Source: AP-15 sp963799085 (GTDB lineage: Bacteria; Pseudomonadota; Alphaproteobacteria; ATCC43930; CGMCC-115725). Taken from it: a DNA stretch of 64,000 nt. The position numbers and the translations under genes are program-made. This document shows positions 55,264 through 64,000 of this stretch, piece after piece. A model generated the notes under the pieces. That model saw only the letters and a list, made by a program, of their open reading frames with translations, had not been told where the DNA came from and made no database searches. Position 1 is the stretch's first letter. Each line of letters opens with the position of its first letter. The stretch lies in the NCBI GenBank assembly GCA_963799085.1, contig CAWCWA010000001.1:186001-250000 (forward strand), read 5' to 3'.

Positions 55264-57888
55264 TTACAGGGCCCGCGCCACCTCCTCCAATTCGAAACAT
55301 TCGATGACGTCGCCGGTCTGCACGTCCTGATAGTTCTCGAAGGCCATGCCGCACTCGTATCCCTGATTGACCTCACGGACCTCGTCCTTGAAGCGCTTCA
55401 AGGTCTTCAGCGTGCCCTCGTGGATCACAACGTCGTCACGCAGCAGCCGCACCTTGGCGCCGCGCCGAACCGTGCCCTCGGTGACCATGCAGCCGGCAAC
55501 CTTGCCGACCTTGGTGATATTGAAGACATCGCGGATCGAGGCGTTGCCGAGGAAGCGTTCGTGGATGCTGGGAGCCAGCATGCCCGACAGGGTTCCACGC
55601 AAATCGTCGATCAAGTTGTAGATGATCGAATAGTAGCGGATTTCGACGCCGTCGCGCCGCGCGAGGTCGCGCGCTTGCGGGTTGGCCCGCACGTTGAAGC
55701 CGACAATCACGGCGTCGGATGCCTTGGCCAGGATCACGTCGCTTTCGTTGATCCCGCCGACCGCGGAGTGCAGGACGCGGATCGACACCTCGCTCGTCGA
55801 CAGTTTTTCGAGCGAGCCCACGATCGCTTCGAGCGAACCTTGCACGTCCGATTTGACGACGATCGGTAATTCGCGCGCGACCCCGGCGGCGATCTGCGAA
55901 AACATCTGTTCGAGAGTGCCGCGGGTGCCGGCCGCCGCGACCGCATCGCGCCGGCGGCGCTGCCGGAAGTCCGCGATGTCGCGGGCCCGCCCCTCGTTTT
56001 CTGCGACGACGAAATCGTCACCTGCGAGCGGCGTGCCGTTGAGGCCCAACACCTCGATCGGAGTCGAGGGTCCGGCTTCGGTCTGGCTCTGGCCGCGATC
56101 GTCGACCAGTGCCCGCACCCGGCCCCATTCGCTGCCGGCCACGAAGATGTCGCCGACCCGTAACGTGCCGCGCTGGATCAGCACCGTTGCGACCGCACCC
56201 CGGCCACGCTCGAGCTTGGATTCGAGCACCACGCCCTCGGCCGGCCGGTTCGGGTTCGCCTTCAGGTCGAGCAGCTCGGCCTGCAGCAGAATCGCTTCTT
56301 CGAGCTTGTCGAGATTGGTCTTCTTCAGCGCCGAGACCTCGATGTCGAGAGTTTCGCCGCCGAGTTCCTCGACCACGATCTCGTGCTGCAGCAATTCCTG
56401 ACGCACGCGTTCGGGCCGCGCATCGGGACGGTCGATCTTGTTGATCGCGACGATGATCGGCGCCTCGGCGGCCTTGGCATGGCGGATCGCCTCGACGGTC
56501 TGCTCCATGATGCCGTCATCGGCCGCCACCACCAGCACGACGATGTCGGTGACGTTGGCGCCGCGGGCGCGCATCGCGGTAAACGCCTGATGACCCGGCG
56601 TATCGATGAAGGTGATTTGCTTGTGGTCGCCCAGTTCGACGCGGTAGGCGCCGATATGCTGGGTGATGCCGCCCGCTTCGCCGGCCGCGACATCGGTCTG
56701 GCGCAGGGCGTCGAGCAGCGAGGTTTTGCCGTGGTCGACATGGCCCATGACGGTGACCACCGGCGCCCGCGGTTCAAGCTCATCCGGAAGGTCTTCCTCG
56801 CCACGCAGGCCGACCTCGACATCGGCCTCGGAGACGCGGCGCAGGCGATGGCCGAACTCGGTCACGACGAGTTCGGCGGTGTCGGCGTCGATGACCTGGT
56901 TGATTGTCGCCATCACCCCCATGCGCATCAGCGCCTTGACCACGTCGACGCCGCGTTCGGCCATGCGGCTCGCCAATTCCTGGACCGTGATGGTCTCGGG
57001 AATGACGACCTCGCGCACGACCTTGATCTGATCCTGGTCGCCCTGGTGCAGCCGCAGCCGCTCGCGCTCGCGCGCCCGGCGGACCGAGGCGAGGCTGCGC
57101 ATGCGCTCGCCCTCGTCGTCGGAGAGCGCTCGGGTGACGGTGATCTTGCCGGTGCGCCGGCGAAATTCGTCGCGTCGCGCTGGCGCCGCGGGCTTCTTGA
57201 CCTCGGGCCGGGCGCCGCGCCGCAACCCGGCAGCGGGCTCCTCCTCCTCGACCGGGGTTGCGACCTTACCGGCCGCCGCCAACGCCGCGACCTTCGCCGC
57301 GGCCGCCTTGCCGGCCCGTTCGGCGACTTCGCGCCGCGATTCCTCTTCCTTGCGCCGCTGTGCCTCCTCTTCGGAGCGCTTGTGCGCCTCATCGATGGAG
57401 CGGCGACGCTCCTCCTCCTCTTCAATCTTGCGGCGCGCCTCGACTTCCGCCTGCAGCCGCGCTTCCTCGGCGGCCCGCTCCTCCTCCTGACGCCGCCGAT
57501 CGGCCTCGGCCAGCGCCGCCTGACGGCGAGCCTCCTCGTCGGCCTTGCGCGCGTCCTGCAGCGCACGCACCCGTCCGGCCTTTTCTTCGGCCGTCAGTGC
57601 GCGCGGGATCACCACCGGGCGTCGCGCCGGTTCGGCCGCCGGCGGACGCGGTGCCGGTTGCGGCTCGCGGGCCACCGCCGGCGCCGTCTCCACGCGCCCG
57701 GGCTCGGGTGCGCCGCCGGGGCCGATCGTGCGCTTCTTGCGCACCTCGACCGTGACGGTCTTCGAGCGCCCGTGCGAGAAGCTTTGGCGCACCTGGCCCG
57801 TTTCCACGCTCTTGCGCAGCTCCAAGCGCCCGCCGCTGCGGGCGAGGGTTAGGGGCCGTTTCTGCTCTTGCTCGGTCGCGTCACTCAT
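55264..57888 (-). CDS. infB: Translation initiation factor IF-2
   Basis: IF-2 is the GTPase that places initiator tRNA on the 30S subunit. The 874-residue protein is intact: a long charged N-terminal region rich in Ala/Arg/Glu (residues about 60-240), 'ITVQELASRMAERGVDVVKALM', G1 'VMGHVDHGKTSLLDALRQ', G3 'FIDTPGHQAFTAMRARG', G4 'IIVAINKIDRPDA', and domains ending 'NYQDVQTGDVIECFELEEVARAL'. The ATG overlaps the ylxR stop as ATGA. Confidence 0.97.
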   Translation of the reverse strand: MSDATEQEQKRPLTLARSGGRLELRKSVETGQVRQSFSHGRSKTVTVEVRKKRTIGPGGAPEPGRVETAPAVAREPQPAPRPPAAEPARRPVVIPRALTAEEKAGRVRALQDARKADEEARRQAALAEADRRRQEEERAAEEARLQAEVEARRKIEEEEERRRSIDEAHKRSEEEAQRRKEEESRREVAERAGKAAAAKVAALAAAGKVATPVEEEEPAAGLRRGARPEVKKPAAPARRDEFRRRTGKITVTRALSDDEGERMRSLASVRRARERERLRLHQGDQDQIKVVREVVIPETITVQELASRMAERGVDVVKALMRMGVMATINQVIDADTAELVVTEFGHRLRRVSEADVEVGLRGEEDLPDELEPRAPVVTVMGHVDHGKTSLLDALRQTDVAAGEAGGITQHIGAYRVELGDHKQITFIDTPGHQAFTAMRARGANVTDIVVLVVAADDGIMEQTVEAIRHAKAAEAPIIVAINKIDRPDARPERVRQELLQHEIVVEELGGETLDIEVSALKKTNLDKLEEAILLQAELLDLKANPNRPAEGVVLESKLERGRGAVATVLIQRGTLRVGDIFVAGSEWGRVRALVDDRGQSQTEAGPSTPIEVLGLNGTPLAGDDFVVAENEGRARDIADFRQRRRRDAVAAAGTRGTLEQMFSQIAAGVARELPIVVKSDVQGSLEAIVGSLEKLSTSEVSIRVLHSAVGGINESDVILAKASDAVIVGFNVRANPQARDLARRDGVEIRYYSIIYNLIDDLRGTLSGMLAPSIHERFLGNASIRDVFNITKVGKVAGCMVTEGTVRRGAKVRLLRDDVVIHEGTLKTLKRFKDEVREVNQGYECGMAFENYQDVQTGDVIECFELEEVARAL

Positions 57889-58555
57889 TTGGGTCCAATA
57901 CCACGATATGGCCGCGCCGTCTGCGCCGGCGCGGGTTCCATCCTCCGGTCGAACGTCGCCTGCGCGCGAAACCCTGCGATCTTCTCGGCGTCGACCATGA
58001 TGCGGGCACAGAGCCCGCCGTTTTCAACCGCTGCATTTACCACATGATCGCGGCCGAAGGCCGCGCCAATTTCCGCCGCGGTCAAGATGCTGGCGAACGG
58101 CGCCTCTCGGGCGAGCGCTCGCAGCTTTTGCCGGCTGCCCTCGGCCGCGTCCAACGCGCACAGCACCAAACCGGTTCTGCCGCCGCGCACCGCCTCGCGT
58201 ACCTTTTCGAAGCCGGCCACCGCCGCCCCGGCGCGGCGGGCCAGACCGATACCGTCGCAGCAATGCCGGATCAGCAGCGCCTCGACGCGGTCGGCGAGCC
58301 CCGCTGGCGCCGTCACCGGCCGGCGGGCAGCGCGGGCAAACGCCCGCCGAGCGATCGCCTGCTCCACGACTTCACGACGCGGGGTCAGCCAGAAGCCTCG
58401 ACCAGGCAGCCTGGCGCTGACGTCGGGAACGATCTCACCGTCCGGCGCGATGACAAATCGAAGCAATCGGGCGCGGTCGCCGAGGACACCTGTGGCGATG
58501 CAGCGGCGATGGCGCGCGTCGGTTTGCGCCGGCTCGTCGGGACGGATGGCTGCAT
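57885..58555 (-). CDS. YlxR - L7Ae-like RNA-binding protein, one indel
   Basis: About 222 residues. The N-terminal YlxR (DUF448) domain reads 'RRCIATGVLGDRARLLRFVI' and 'LPGRGFWLTPRREVVEQAI'; the C-terminal half is an L7Ae/L30e-like fold ('ALLIRHCCDGIGLARRAGAAV', 'AAFGRDHVVNAAVENGGL'). This fused form is normal for Alphaproteobacteria, and the gene always sits between nusA and infB. No start exists in its long frame; ATG 58553-58555 becomes the start if one base is missing at 58540/58541. The nusA stop is 24 bases upstream. Confidence 0.85.
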
Positions 58556-58579
58556 TGTTCTCGCAGATAGCCGTCGCGC

Positions 58580-60133
58580 CTACTCCTGAGCGGGGCTTGC
58601 CGCGGCGCCGGCCTCGTCGGCGAACCAGTGGGCCCGCGCCCGCATGATCAAATCGTTGGCCGTTTCGAGATCGAGCGTCACGCCACCCCTGTCGGACTCC
58701 TCCAACAGTTCGAGCAATTCGTCGCCGGCGAGGTCGGCGAAGTCGTCGAGGGTCTTGATATTCTTCTCGCCGAGCGCCACGAGCATGCCGGGGGTCAGCC
58801 CATCGAGTACGGCCAGTTCGTCGCTGACGCCGAGTTCCTGCCGGCGCTCCTCGTACTCGAGGTCGCGCCGTTCGAGCGCGTTACGGGCGCGCTCCTGCAA
58901 TTCGACCGCGACATCGGCGTCAAAGCCCTCGATTTCGGCCAGATCCTCTGGCGCGACGTATGCCACCTCCTCGAGCGAGCTGAAGCCCTCGGTGACCAGC
59001 AGGTGGGCGATCACATCGTCGATGTCGAGCGCCTCGATGAACATCTGCGTGCGGCTGCGGAACTCCTCGGTCCGCCGTTCCGATTCCTCGGCCTCGGTCA
59101 GGATGTCGATGTCCCAGCCGGTCAACTGCGAGCCGAGCCGGACATTCTGGCCGCGGCGGCCGATCGCCAGGCTCAGCTGATCGTCCGGCACCACGACCTC
59201 GACCCGGCGCTGCTCCTCGTCCATCACGACTTTGGCCACTTCAGCCGGCGCCAGTGCGTTGACGACAAAGGTGGCGGGGTCCGACGACCACGGCACGATG
59301 TCGATCTTTTCGCCCTGCAGCTCGCCGACAACCGCCTGGACGCGGCTGCCGCGCATGCCGACGCAAGCGCCGACGGGATCGATGCCGCTGTCGCGGGAGA
59401 TCACCGCGATCTTGGCGCGGCTGCCGGGGTCGCGCGCCACCGCCTTGATCTCGATGATGCCGTCGTAGATTTCCGGCACCTCCTGGGCGAACAGCTTGGC
59501 CATGAATTGCGGGTGGGTGCGCGACAGAAAGATCTGCGGCCCGCGCGGCTCCTGGCGCACGTCGTAAATATAGGCGCGCACCCGCTCGCCCTGGCGGAAG
59601 CTCTCGCGCGGCAGCAGCTCGTCGCGGCGCAGCATCGCTTCGGCGCGGCCGAGATCGACGACGACGTTGCCGAACTCGACCCGCTTAACCAGCCCGTTGA
59701 CGATCTCGCCGACGCGATCCTTGAACTCATGAAACTGGCGCTGACGCTCGGCGTCGCGGACTTTCTGGACGATGACCTGCTTGGCGGTCTGCGCCGCGAT
59801 CCGGCCGAAATCGATCGGCGGCAGCGGATCGGTGATGAAATCGCCGATCTCCGCTTCCGGGTTCAGCCGCTGCGCTTCCCCAAGCGGGATCTGGGTCGCC
59901 TCGTTCTCGATCGGCTCGGCGACCTCGCGAAACCGCAACAGTCTGATCTCGCCGTTGCGCCGGTCGATCTCGGCGCGAATGTCGTATTCCTGGCCGTATT
60001 TCGAGCGGCCCGCCTTCTGGATCGCCTGCTCCATCGCCTCGAGCACTTCGTCGCGGTCGATCCCCTTGTCGCGGGCGACCGTATCGGCGACTTGCAGCAA
60101 TTCCGGACGGGCATAGGTGGCGGTGCTTTCCAT
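58580..60133 (-). CDS. nusA: Transcription termination/antitermination protein NusA
   Basis: NusA binds RNA polymerase and nut RNA. The 517-residue protein is complete: N-terminal domain ('LLQVADTVARDKGIDRDEVL'), S1 domain ('RVGEIVNGLVKRVEFGNVVV'), KH1/KH2 ('IDPVGACVGMRGSRVQAVV', 'LSLAIGRRGQNVRLGSQLTGW') and C-terminal acidic AR repeats. ATG 60131-60133 was chosen over an upstream in-frame ATG because the family begins here. Confidence 0.96.
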   Translation of the reverse strand: MESTATYARPELLQVADTVARDKGIDRDEVLEAMEQAIQKAGRSKYGQEYDIRAEIDRRNGEIRLLRFREVAEPIENEATQIPLGEAQRLNPEAEIGDFITDPLPPIDFGRIAAQTAKQVIVQKVRDAERQRQFHEFKDRVGEIVNGLVKRVEFGNVVVDLGRAEAMLRRDELLPRESFRQGERVRAYIYDVRQEPRGPQIFLSRTHPQFMAKLFAQEVPEIYDGIIEIKAVARDPGSRAKIAVISRDSGIDPVGACVGMRGSRVQAVVGELQGEKIDIVPWSSDPATFVVNALAPAEVAKVVMDEEQRRVEVVVPDDQLSLAIGRRGQNVRLGSQLTGWDIDILTEAEESERRTEEFRSRTQMFIEALDIDDVIAHLLVTEGFSSLEEVAYVAPEDLAEIEGFDADVAVELQERARNALERRDLEYEERRQELGVSDELAVLDGLTPGMLVALGEKNIKTLDDFADLAGDELLELLEESDRGGVTLDLETANDLIMRARAHWFADEAGAAASPAQE

Positions 60134-60158
60134 GGCGTTCTCTATAGCAAACAGCAAC

Positions 60159-60653
60159 TCAATGCGGCGCGAGCTTCGAGCGAGCCGCGGCAAGCAACTC
60201 GTCGGTCAAGACGAGTTTTGCCCGCACAACGGCCTCGAGAGGGAGCCGCGTTTCGCCGGCCTGCGTGGCAAGGCGTACCTCGCCCTCCTCCGTTCCCAGC
60301 AGTCGGCCGCGAAACCGCTTGCGGCCGTCCACCGGCCGCGCCAATTCGATGCGCGCCTCGAAACCGCTGAAGCGATCGTAATCTTCTGCCCGCACCAGCG
60401 GCCGGTCAATTCCGGGCGAACTGACTTCGAGGGTATAGGCCCCGGCGATCGGATCGGCAACGTCGAGAATGGCGGAAACCGATCGGCTGATCTCGGCGCA
60501 ATCCTCTACGGTCATCGGCGCCTCGTCGGCGCGCTCGGCCATCACCTGCAAAGTCGGCCCGCGGCCGCTCGTCAACGCCACGCGGACGAGACGGTAGCCC
60601 ATGGCGTCGAGCGACGGCTCGATCATTTGCGCGATAACTTTCGTGTCGACCAA
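60159..60653 (-). CDS. rimP: Ribosome maturation factor RimP
   Basis: RimP is needed for 30S maturation. Motifs: 'MIEPSLDAMGYRLVRVALT', 'DCAEISRSVSAILDVADPIAGAYTLEVSSPGIDRPL', 'GFEARIELARPVDGRKRFRG' and the Sm-like C-terminus. A TTG at 60651-60653 with GAGAGGG just upstream is the best start; an in-frame ATG lies further upstream but on the other side of the terminator hairpin. It opens the rimP-nusA-ylxR-infB-rbfA-truB-rpsO-pnp run. Confidence 0.9.
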   Translation of the reverse strand: MVDTKVIAQMIEPSLDAMGYRLVRVALTSGRGPTLQVMAERADEAPMTVEDCAEISRSVSAILDVADPIAGAYTLEVSSPGIDRPLVRAEDYDRFSGFEARIELARPVDGRKRFRGRLLGTEEGEVRLATQAGETRLPLEAVVRAKLVLTDELLAAARSKLAPH

Positions 60654-60695
60654 GAACCCTCTCGCCTCAATGTCCGAAATCGCCCAACGGCCTAT

Positions 60696-60716
60696 AAAAA
60701 ATGGGCCTTTGGCCCA
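60696..60716 (-). terminator. Rho-independent terminator
   Basis: On the minus strand a tgggcc aaa ggccca hairpin is followed by six Ts. It would stop transcripts coming from the GMC oxidoreductase gene at 60867-62474 before they enter rimP. Confidence 0.8.
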
Positions 60717-60866
60717 CCCCCAATGCGGCGCGCATCGCCGACCCCGTCGGAACGATTCGGAATATAGTTGAAACGCGCGGCCCCGCAAGGGCGCTAGCGG
60801 TCGGCCGAGCCCGAGGGCGGCCGGTAATCCGCGCGACATCTGCCGCAAAAATCATCCCGCGAACGC

Positions 60867-62474
60867 TCACGCGGCCCGCGCATCCTCGCGGATCATCGCC
60901 GCCCCCTTTTCGCCGATCATGATCGTCGGCGCATTGGTGTTGCCGGTGGTGACGGTCGGCATCACCGAAGCGTCGATCACCCGCAACCCGCCGATATCGC
61001 GCACCCGCAGCCGCGAATCGACGACCGCCATCGGGTCCTCCCCCATGCGGCAGGTGCCGACCGGGTGGTGCAGGTTGATGCCGGCCTCGTGGATGAACCC
61101 GGTCAGCGCGGCTTCCGATTGCTTGTCGGAACCGGGCATGGTTTCGGCCGTGCTGTGGCGCGCCAGCGGGGCGGCGGCGAAGATCCGGCGGGTATGGGCG
61201 ATCCCGGACAGCAGCACCGCGACGTCGCTCGCGGCCGACAGGTAGTTGGGCCGGATCGCCGGGCGGTCGAACGGGTTGGCCGAGCGGGCCATGATCGTGC
61301 CGCGGCTGTCGGGCCTGACCGCGCAAACGACAATCGTCATGCCGGGCTCGCGTTCGAGCTTGCCGATGGCGCCCTGGTCATAGGTGCCGGGTGTGAACAG
61401 CAACTGCAGGTCCGGGCTTTCGAGCCCCTCGCGGCTGCGGCAGAACACCATCGCCGTCGTCACGCCAAAGGTGAGCGCGCCGCGGCCGGTCGCGGCGTAG
61501 CGGCCGATCTCGCCGACTAGCCGCAGGCCGCGCGCCAGCTGGTTGACCGACACCGCGTCCCTGACCCGGTGCGTCACCCGCGCCGCGATATGGTCGGAAA
61601 GATTGGCGCCGACCCCCGGAAGGTCGCGCAGGACCTCGACGCCGATCGACCGCAAATGCTCCGCCGGCCCGATCCCCGATATCTGCAGAAGATGCGGCGA
61701 GTTGACGGTGCCGCCCGCAACCACGACCTCGCGCGCGGCCAGCACCCGCCGCTCCTCCCCGCCGCCCTGGCGGAAGGCGACGCCGACGCAGCGCTGGCCG
61801 TCGAACAGCAGCCGCGTCGCGACCGCCTTGGTCTCGACCCGCAGGTTCTGCCGCCCGCGCGCCGCGGCGAGGAAGGTCTGCGCGGTCGAGCCGCGGAATC
61901 GGCCGCCGCGCGTCATCTGCGAATAGCCGACCCCTTCCTGCACGGCGCCGTTGTAGTCGGGCGTCAGTCCGAACCCCGCCGCCTGCGCCGCTTCGACAAA
62001 TCGGTGGGTCAGGGGCAGGATCGTGCGGTAATCCTCGACCGGCAACGGCCCGCCCTTGCTGCGGTATTCGGGATCGCCGGCAGCGTAATTCTCTGATCTC
62101 TTGAAGAACGGCAGCACCTCCGCATAGGTCCAGCCGCGGCAGCCCATCTGCGCCCAGCCGTCATAATCGGCCGGGTTGCCGCGGACATAGAGCATGCCGT
62201 TGATCGAACTGGTCCCGCCCAGGACCCGGCCGCGCGGCCAATGAACCGACCGGTTGCCGATCCCGGCTTCGGGCTCGGAATAGTAATTCCAGTTGACGAG
62301 CGGATTGGCGCGCAGATGCAGCGCGCCCGCCGGGACATGGATCATCGGGTGCCAGTCGCGCGGCCCGGCTTCAAGCAGCACCACCTGCGCCCCGTCCTCG
62401 CTCAGCCGGCTCGCGACGACGCAACCCGCCGACCCGGCGCCGACGACGACATAGTCCGCATGCAGATCGGTCAT
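60867..62474 (-). CDS. GMC oxidoreductase (choline/alcohol dehydrogenase-like)
   Basis: A complete 535-residue FAD flavoprotein: 'DYVVVGAGSAGCVVASRLSE' (FAD site), 'WPRGRVLGGTSSINGMLYVRG', 'VVVAGGTVNSPHLLQISGIGP', catalytic His in 'INLHHPVGTCRMGED' and Asn in 'TGNTNAPTIMIGEKG'. It oxidises an alcohol; choline dehydrogenase is the best-known relative but no betaine genes are near. It has no similarity in position to the broken GMC fragment at 1547-2370 and is of a different subgroup. Confidence 0.92.
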   Translation of the reverse strand: MTDLHADYVVVGAGSAGCVVASRLSEDGAQVVLLEAGPRDWHPMIHVPAGALHLRANPLVNWNYYSEPEAGIGNRSVHWPRGRVLGGTSSINGMLYVRGNPADYDGWAQMGCRGWTYAEVLPFFKRSENYAAGDPEYRSKGGPLPVEDYRTILPLTHRFVEAAQAAGFGLTPDYNGAVQEGVGYSQMTRGGRFRGSTAQTFLAAARGRQNLRVETKAVATRLLFDGQRCVGVAFRQGGGEERRVLAAREVVVAGGTVNSPHLLQISGIGPAEHLRSIGVEVLRDLPGVGANLSDHIAARVTHRVRDAVSVNQLARGLRLVGEIGRYAATGRGALTFGVTTAMVFCRSREGLESPDLQLLFTPGTYDQGAIGKLEREPGMTIVVCAVRPDSRGTIMARSANPFDRPAIRPNYLSAASDVAVLLSGIAHTRRIFAAAPLARHSTAETMPGSDKQSEAALTGFIHEAGINLHHPVGTCRMGEDPMAVVDSRLRVRDIGGLRVIDASVMPTVTTGNTNAPTIMIGEKGAAMIREDARAA

Positions 62475-62516
62475 GGCGGCGTTCCCCCTCCAGATTTGTC
62501 GCGCGGCACAACCCGT

Positions 62517-63530
62517 TTATCCGGCGCTGCGCACGGCCGGCATGACTTCCTCCGCCAGGATCTGCATCTGCTCGAGCGCGAGGCTCACCGGCATCCCTGG
62601 CCAGTGCAGCGAGGCGACGAGGTGGTTCATCCCGAAATCGCGCCCGAGCCCGATCAGCCGCTCGGCGATTTCGGCCGGCGAGCCCATCAGGAACCGGTCT
62701 TCGAGGAGTTCATCGAAGCCGTGGTCGAAATCGTCGCCCTCGGGCATCACCTTGTCCTGCCCCCATTCGCGGTAGGTCTTGTACTTGGTTTCGAGATAGG
62801 GCCGGGCGAGGCGGATCGCCTCCTCCCGCGTACGCGCGACAAAAACCTCGCGGCGCATCGGCAGTTCCGCCGGAAACGGCTTGCCGCAGCGGTCGAGTTC
62901 GCGGCGGTAGAGTTCCATCTGCCGCGCGAGCGTCGTCAGCGTGCTGTGCGGGTTGACATACCAGCAATCGCCGAGCCGAGCAGCGCGCCGCACCGCCGCG
63001 TCGGCATTGGCGCCGATCCAGATCGGCGGCGTCGGCTTCTGAACGGGTTTGACGGTGCTGTTGGCATGGTCGAGCGCGAAATGCGAGCCCGCCATGTCGA
63101 CAAAATCCTCGGTCCACAGCCGCTTGATCGCGACGAGGCATTCCTCGAAGCGCCGCGCCGCGTCCTTTCGGGCAACACCGAAGGCGGCGAATTCGACGTC
63201 GCGATAGCCGATGCCGCAGCCGAAGACGAGTTTGCCGCCGCTCATGATGTCGAGTGTGGCCAGTTGCTCGGCGAGATCGAGCGGCTTGTGCAGCGGCAAC
63301 AGAACGAGCCCGCAGATCAGCCGCAGCTTTGGCGCAATCGCCGCGACCTGCGCCAGAAACGGGATCTGCTGGACCGATTGCAGCGGGTGGGCGCTGTAAT
63401 GCGAACCCTTGACGAGGCCGTCGAAGCCTAATTCCTCGGCGCGGCGCACCAGGGCCAGGTCGTCGGCGAGCCTCGCCCGCATGTCCTCGCCCGCCGGATG
63501 CTGCCCGCGCACGATCAGGCTCAATTGCAT
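62517..63530 (-). CDS. LLM-class flavin-dependent oxidoreductase
   Basis: A 337-residue luciferase-like monooxygenase: 'SLIVRGQHPAGEDMRARL', 'LVRRAEELGFDGLVKGSHY', 'ICGLVLLPLHKPLDLAEQLA', 'TLDIMSGGKLVFGCGIGYRD', 'PTPPIWIGANADAAVRRAARLGD'. It uses reduced FMN or F420. The start ATG 63528-63530 is chosen to match the family. It may be cotranscribed with the GMC gene 42 bases downstream, and both could act in one degradation route with the divergent TPP enzyme. Confidence 0.88.
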   Translation of the reverse strand: MQLSLIVRGQHPAGEDMRARLADDLALVRRAEELGFDGLVKGSHYSAHPLQSVQQIPFLAQVAAIAPKLRLICGLVLLPLHKPLDLAEQLATLDIMSGGKLVFGCGIGYRDVEFAAFGVARKDAARRFEECLVAIKRLWTEDFVDMAGSHFALDHANSTVKPVQKPTPPIWIGANADAAVRRAARLGDCWYVNPHSTLTTLARQMELYRRELDRCGKPFPAELPMRREVFVARTREEAIRLARPYLETKYKTYREWGQDKVMPEGDDFDHGFDELLEDRFLMGSPAEIAERLIGLGRDFGMNHLVASLHWPGMPVSLALEQMQILAEEVMPAVRSAG

Positions 63531-63622
63531 TGCGTCGCTCCCGCCTCGCCGATCCCGAAGATTGTCTTCCGCCTGCCGGCGATGCAAGCTCGGCCGGGCG
63601 CCAGGCATGGGAGGATGACGCT

Positions 63623-64000
63623 ATGACGATCGAGCGGATGCTGAGCGAGGAAGTGCCGGCCCGGGTGCTGGTCGCGCGCGTGCTGCAGGAGGCCGGGATC
63701 GAGATACGTCTTCGGCATCTCCGGCGGCCATACCGGGCGCATCGTCTCAGGGCCTCGCGCAGGTCCAGAACCAGGTGCGCATGGTGACGGTGCGCGAGGA
63801 GTCGCTGGCCGGCGTGATGGCCGAGGTTTACGGCCGGCTGACGCGGCGGCCGGGCGTCATGATCGGGCAGGGGCCGTGGGTGCTCGGCAACGGGCTGATC
63901 GGCACGCTCGAAGCGCTTTCTGTCCAGTTCGCCGATGCTGCTGCTGACCGATTTCAGCGACGCGCCGCGCTTCACGCTGCACGCGCCCTATCAGCAGGCG
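63623..64000 (+). CDS. TPP-dependent acetolactate synthase-like enzyme (3' end outside window, indels)
   Basis: The first 125 residues of a thiamine pyrophosphate enzyme of the acetolactate synthase large-subunit group: 'LVARVLQEAGI', 'VFGISGGHTGRIVSGLAQ', 'VTVREESLAGVMAEVYGRLT', 'IGQGPWVLGNGLIGTLEA', 'LLLTDFSDAPRFTLHAPY'. The TPP glutamate lies in 'VREESLAG'. Frames change near 63701, at 63750-63752 (extra g) and at 63921; removing the t at 63921 gives 'EALSSSSPMLLLTDF'. It is divergent from the flavin oxidoreductase gene. Confidence 0.82.

Noticed and set aside
57885..58555. Novel fusion of YlxR with an L7Ae-like domain
   Set aside because: This fused form between nusA and infB is normal in Alphaproteobacteria.
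60867..62474. Second fragment of the broken GMC gene at 1547-2370
   Set aside because: It is complete and belongs to a different GMC subgroup (choline dehydrogenase-like), so the two are unrelated events.
1..64000. CRISPR array, prophage, retron or toxin-antitoxin system
   Set aside because: I found no regularly spaced repeats, no phage structural genes, no reverse transcriptase and no recognisable toxin-antitoxin pair.

Overview
The window is GC-rich DNA from what looks like an alphaproteobacterium, probably a Rhodospirillales or Hyphomicrobiales relative. I infer this from an Irr-type Fur regulator, an IscR with three cysteines followed by two cysteine desulfurases, an adrenodoxin-type ferredoxin, HisZ next to PurA, and the nusA-infB-truB-rpsO-pnp block. 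I cannot place it more finely without a search.

Layout. Positions 1-11,000 are accessory: a MOSC protein, an IS1595-family element, rearranged pieces of a GMC oxidoreductase, a solute-binding protein and a cyanuric acid/barbiturate hydrolase, two PuuE-type deacetylases, DUF3830, a desaturase, a YghU-type transferase, an amidohydrolase, IS66 and SDR remnants, and an NmrA-like oxidoreductase. This part ends at the 3' half of a tRNA-Arg directly before panC. Positions 11,000-19,200 hold panC, a MetE-like enzyme, epmA divergent from efp, suhB, a two-gene stator-like membrane pair, and a small secreted cysteine-rich protein with the spacing of an inhibitor cystine knot. Positions 19,200-23,500 hold a signalling set: solute-binding protein, sensor kinase, receiver-cyclase. 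Positions 23,600-31,800 hold glpK, DUF5996, a cupin, serC, serA, hisZ and purA. Positions 32,700-39,300 form a sulfur line: cysE, iscR, two desulfurases, iscA, an Hsp70-like mini-protein, fdx, tenA, mnmA, then tRNA-Met. Positions 39,400-50,400 hold an MFS carrier, a TPR/DUF3501/Hdr-like/rubrerythrin/Irr group, an NHL-DUF1501-DUF1800 set and a nitronate monooxygenase-like protein. Positions 50,400-60,700 are the conserved translation/RNA block read leftward (rimP, nusA, ylxR, infB, rbfA, truB, rpsO, pnp, then GDPD). The right end has a GMC oxidoreductase, a flavin monooxygenase and the start of a TPP enzyme.

Caution. About twenty-five genes, including glpK, serC, mnmA, pnp, rpsO and truB, are broken by single-base insertions or deletions. 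Wherever a conserved motif fixes the site, the extra base is the first base of a ten-base group of the window (coordinate ending in 1), or the missing base lies between two groups. Biology cannot know that phase, so I treat these as data artefacts and annotate the genes as probably intact in the organism. Several larger joins (2370/2371, 2520/2521, 2690/2691, 10970/10971) have the same phase.

How the genes fit together. Serine (SerC, SerA) feeds cysteine synthesis (CysE); cysteine sulfur goes through the desulfurases to Fe-S clusters and to tRNA thiolation (MnmA). Irr sits beside rubrerythrin and an Fe-S oxidoreductase, suggesting iron and peroxide handling. The kinase-cyclase set would convert an extracellular solute signal into a cyclic nucleotide.
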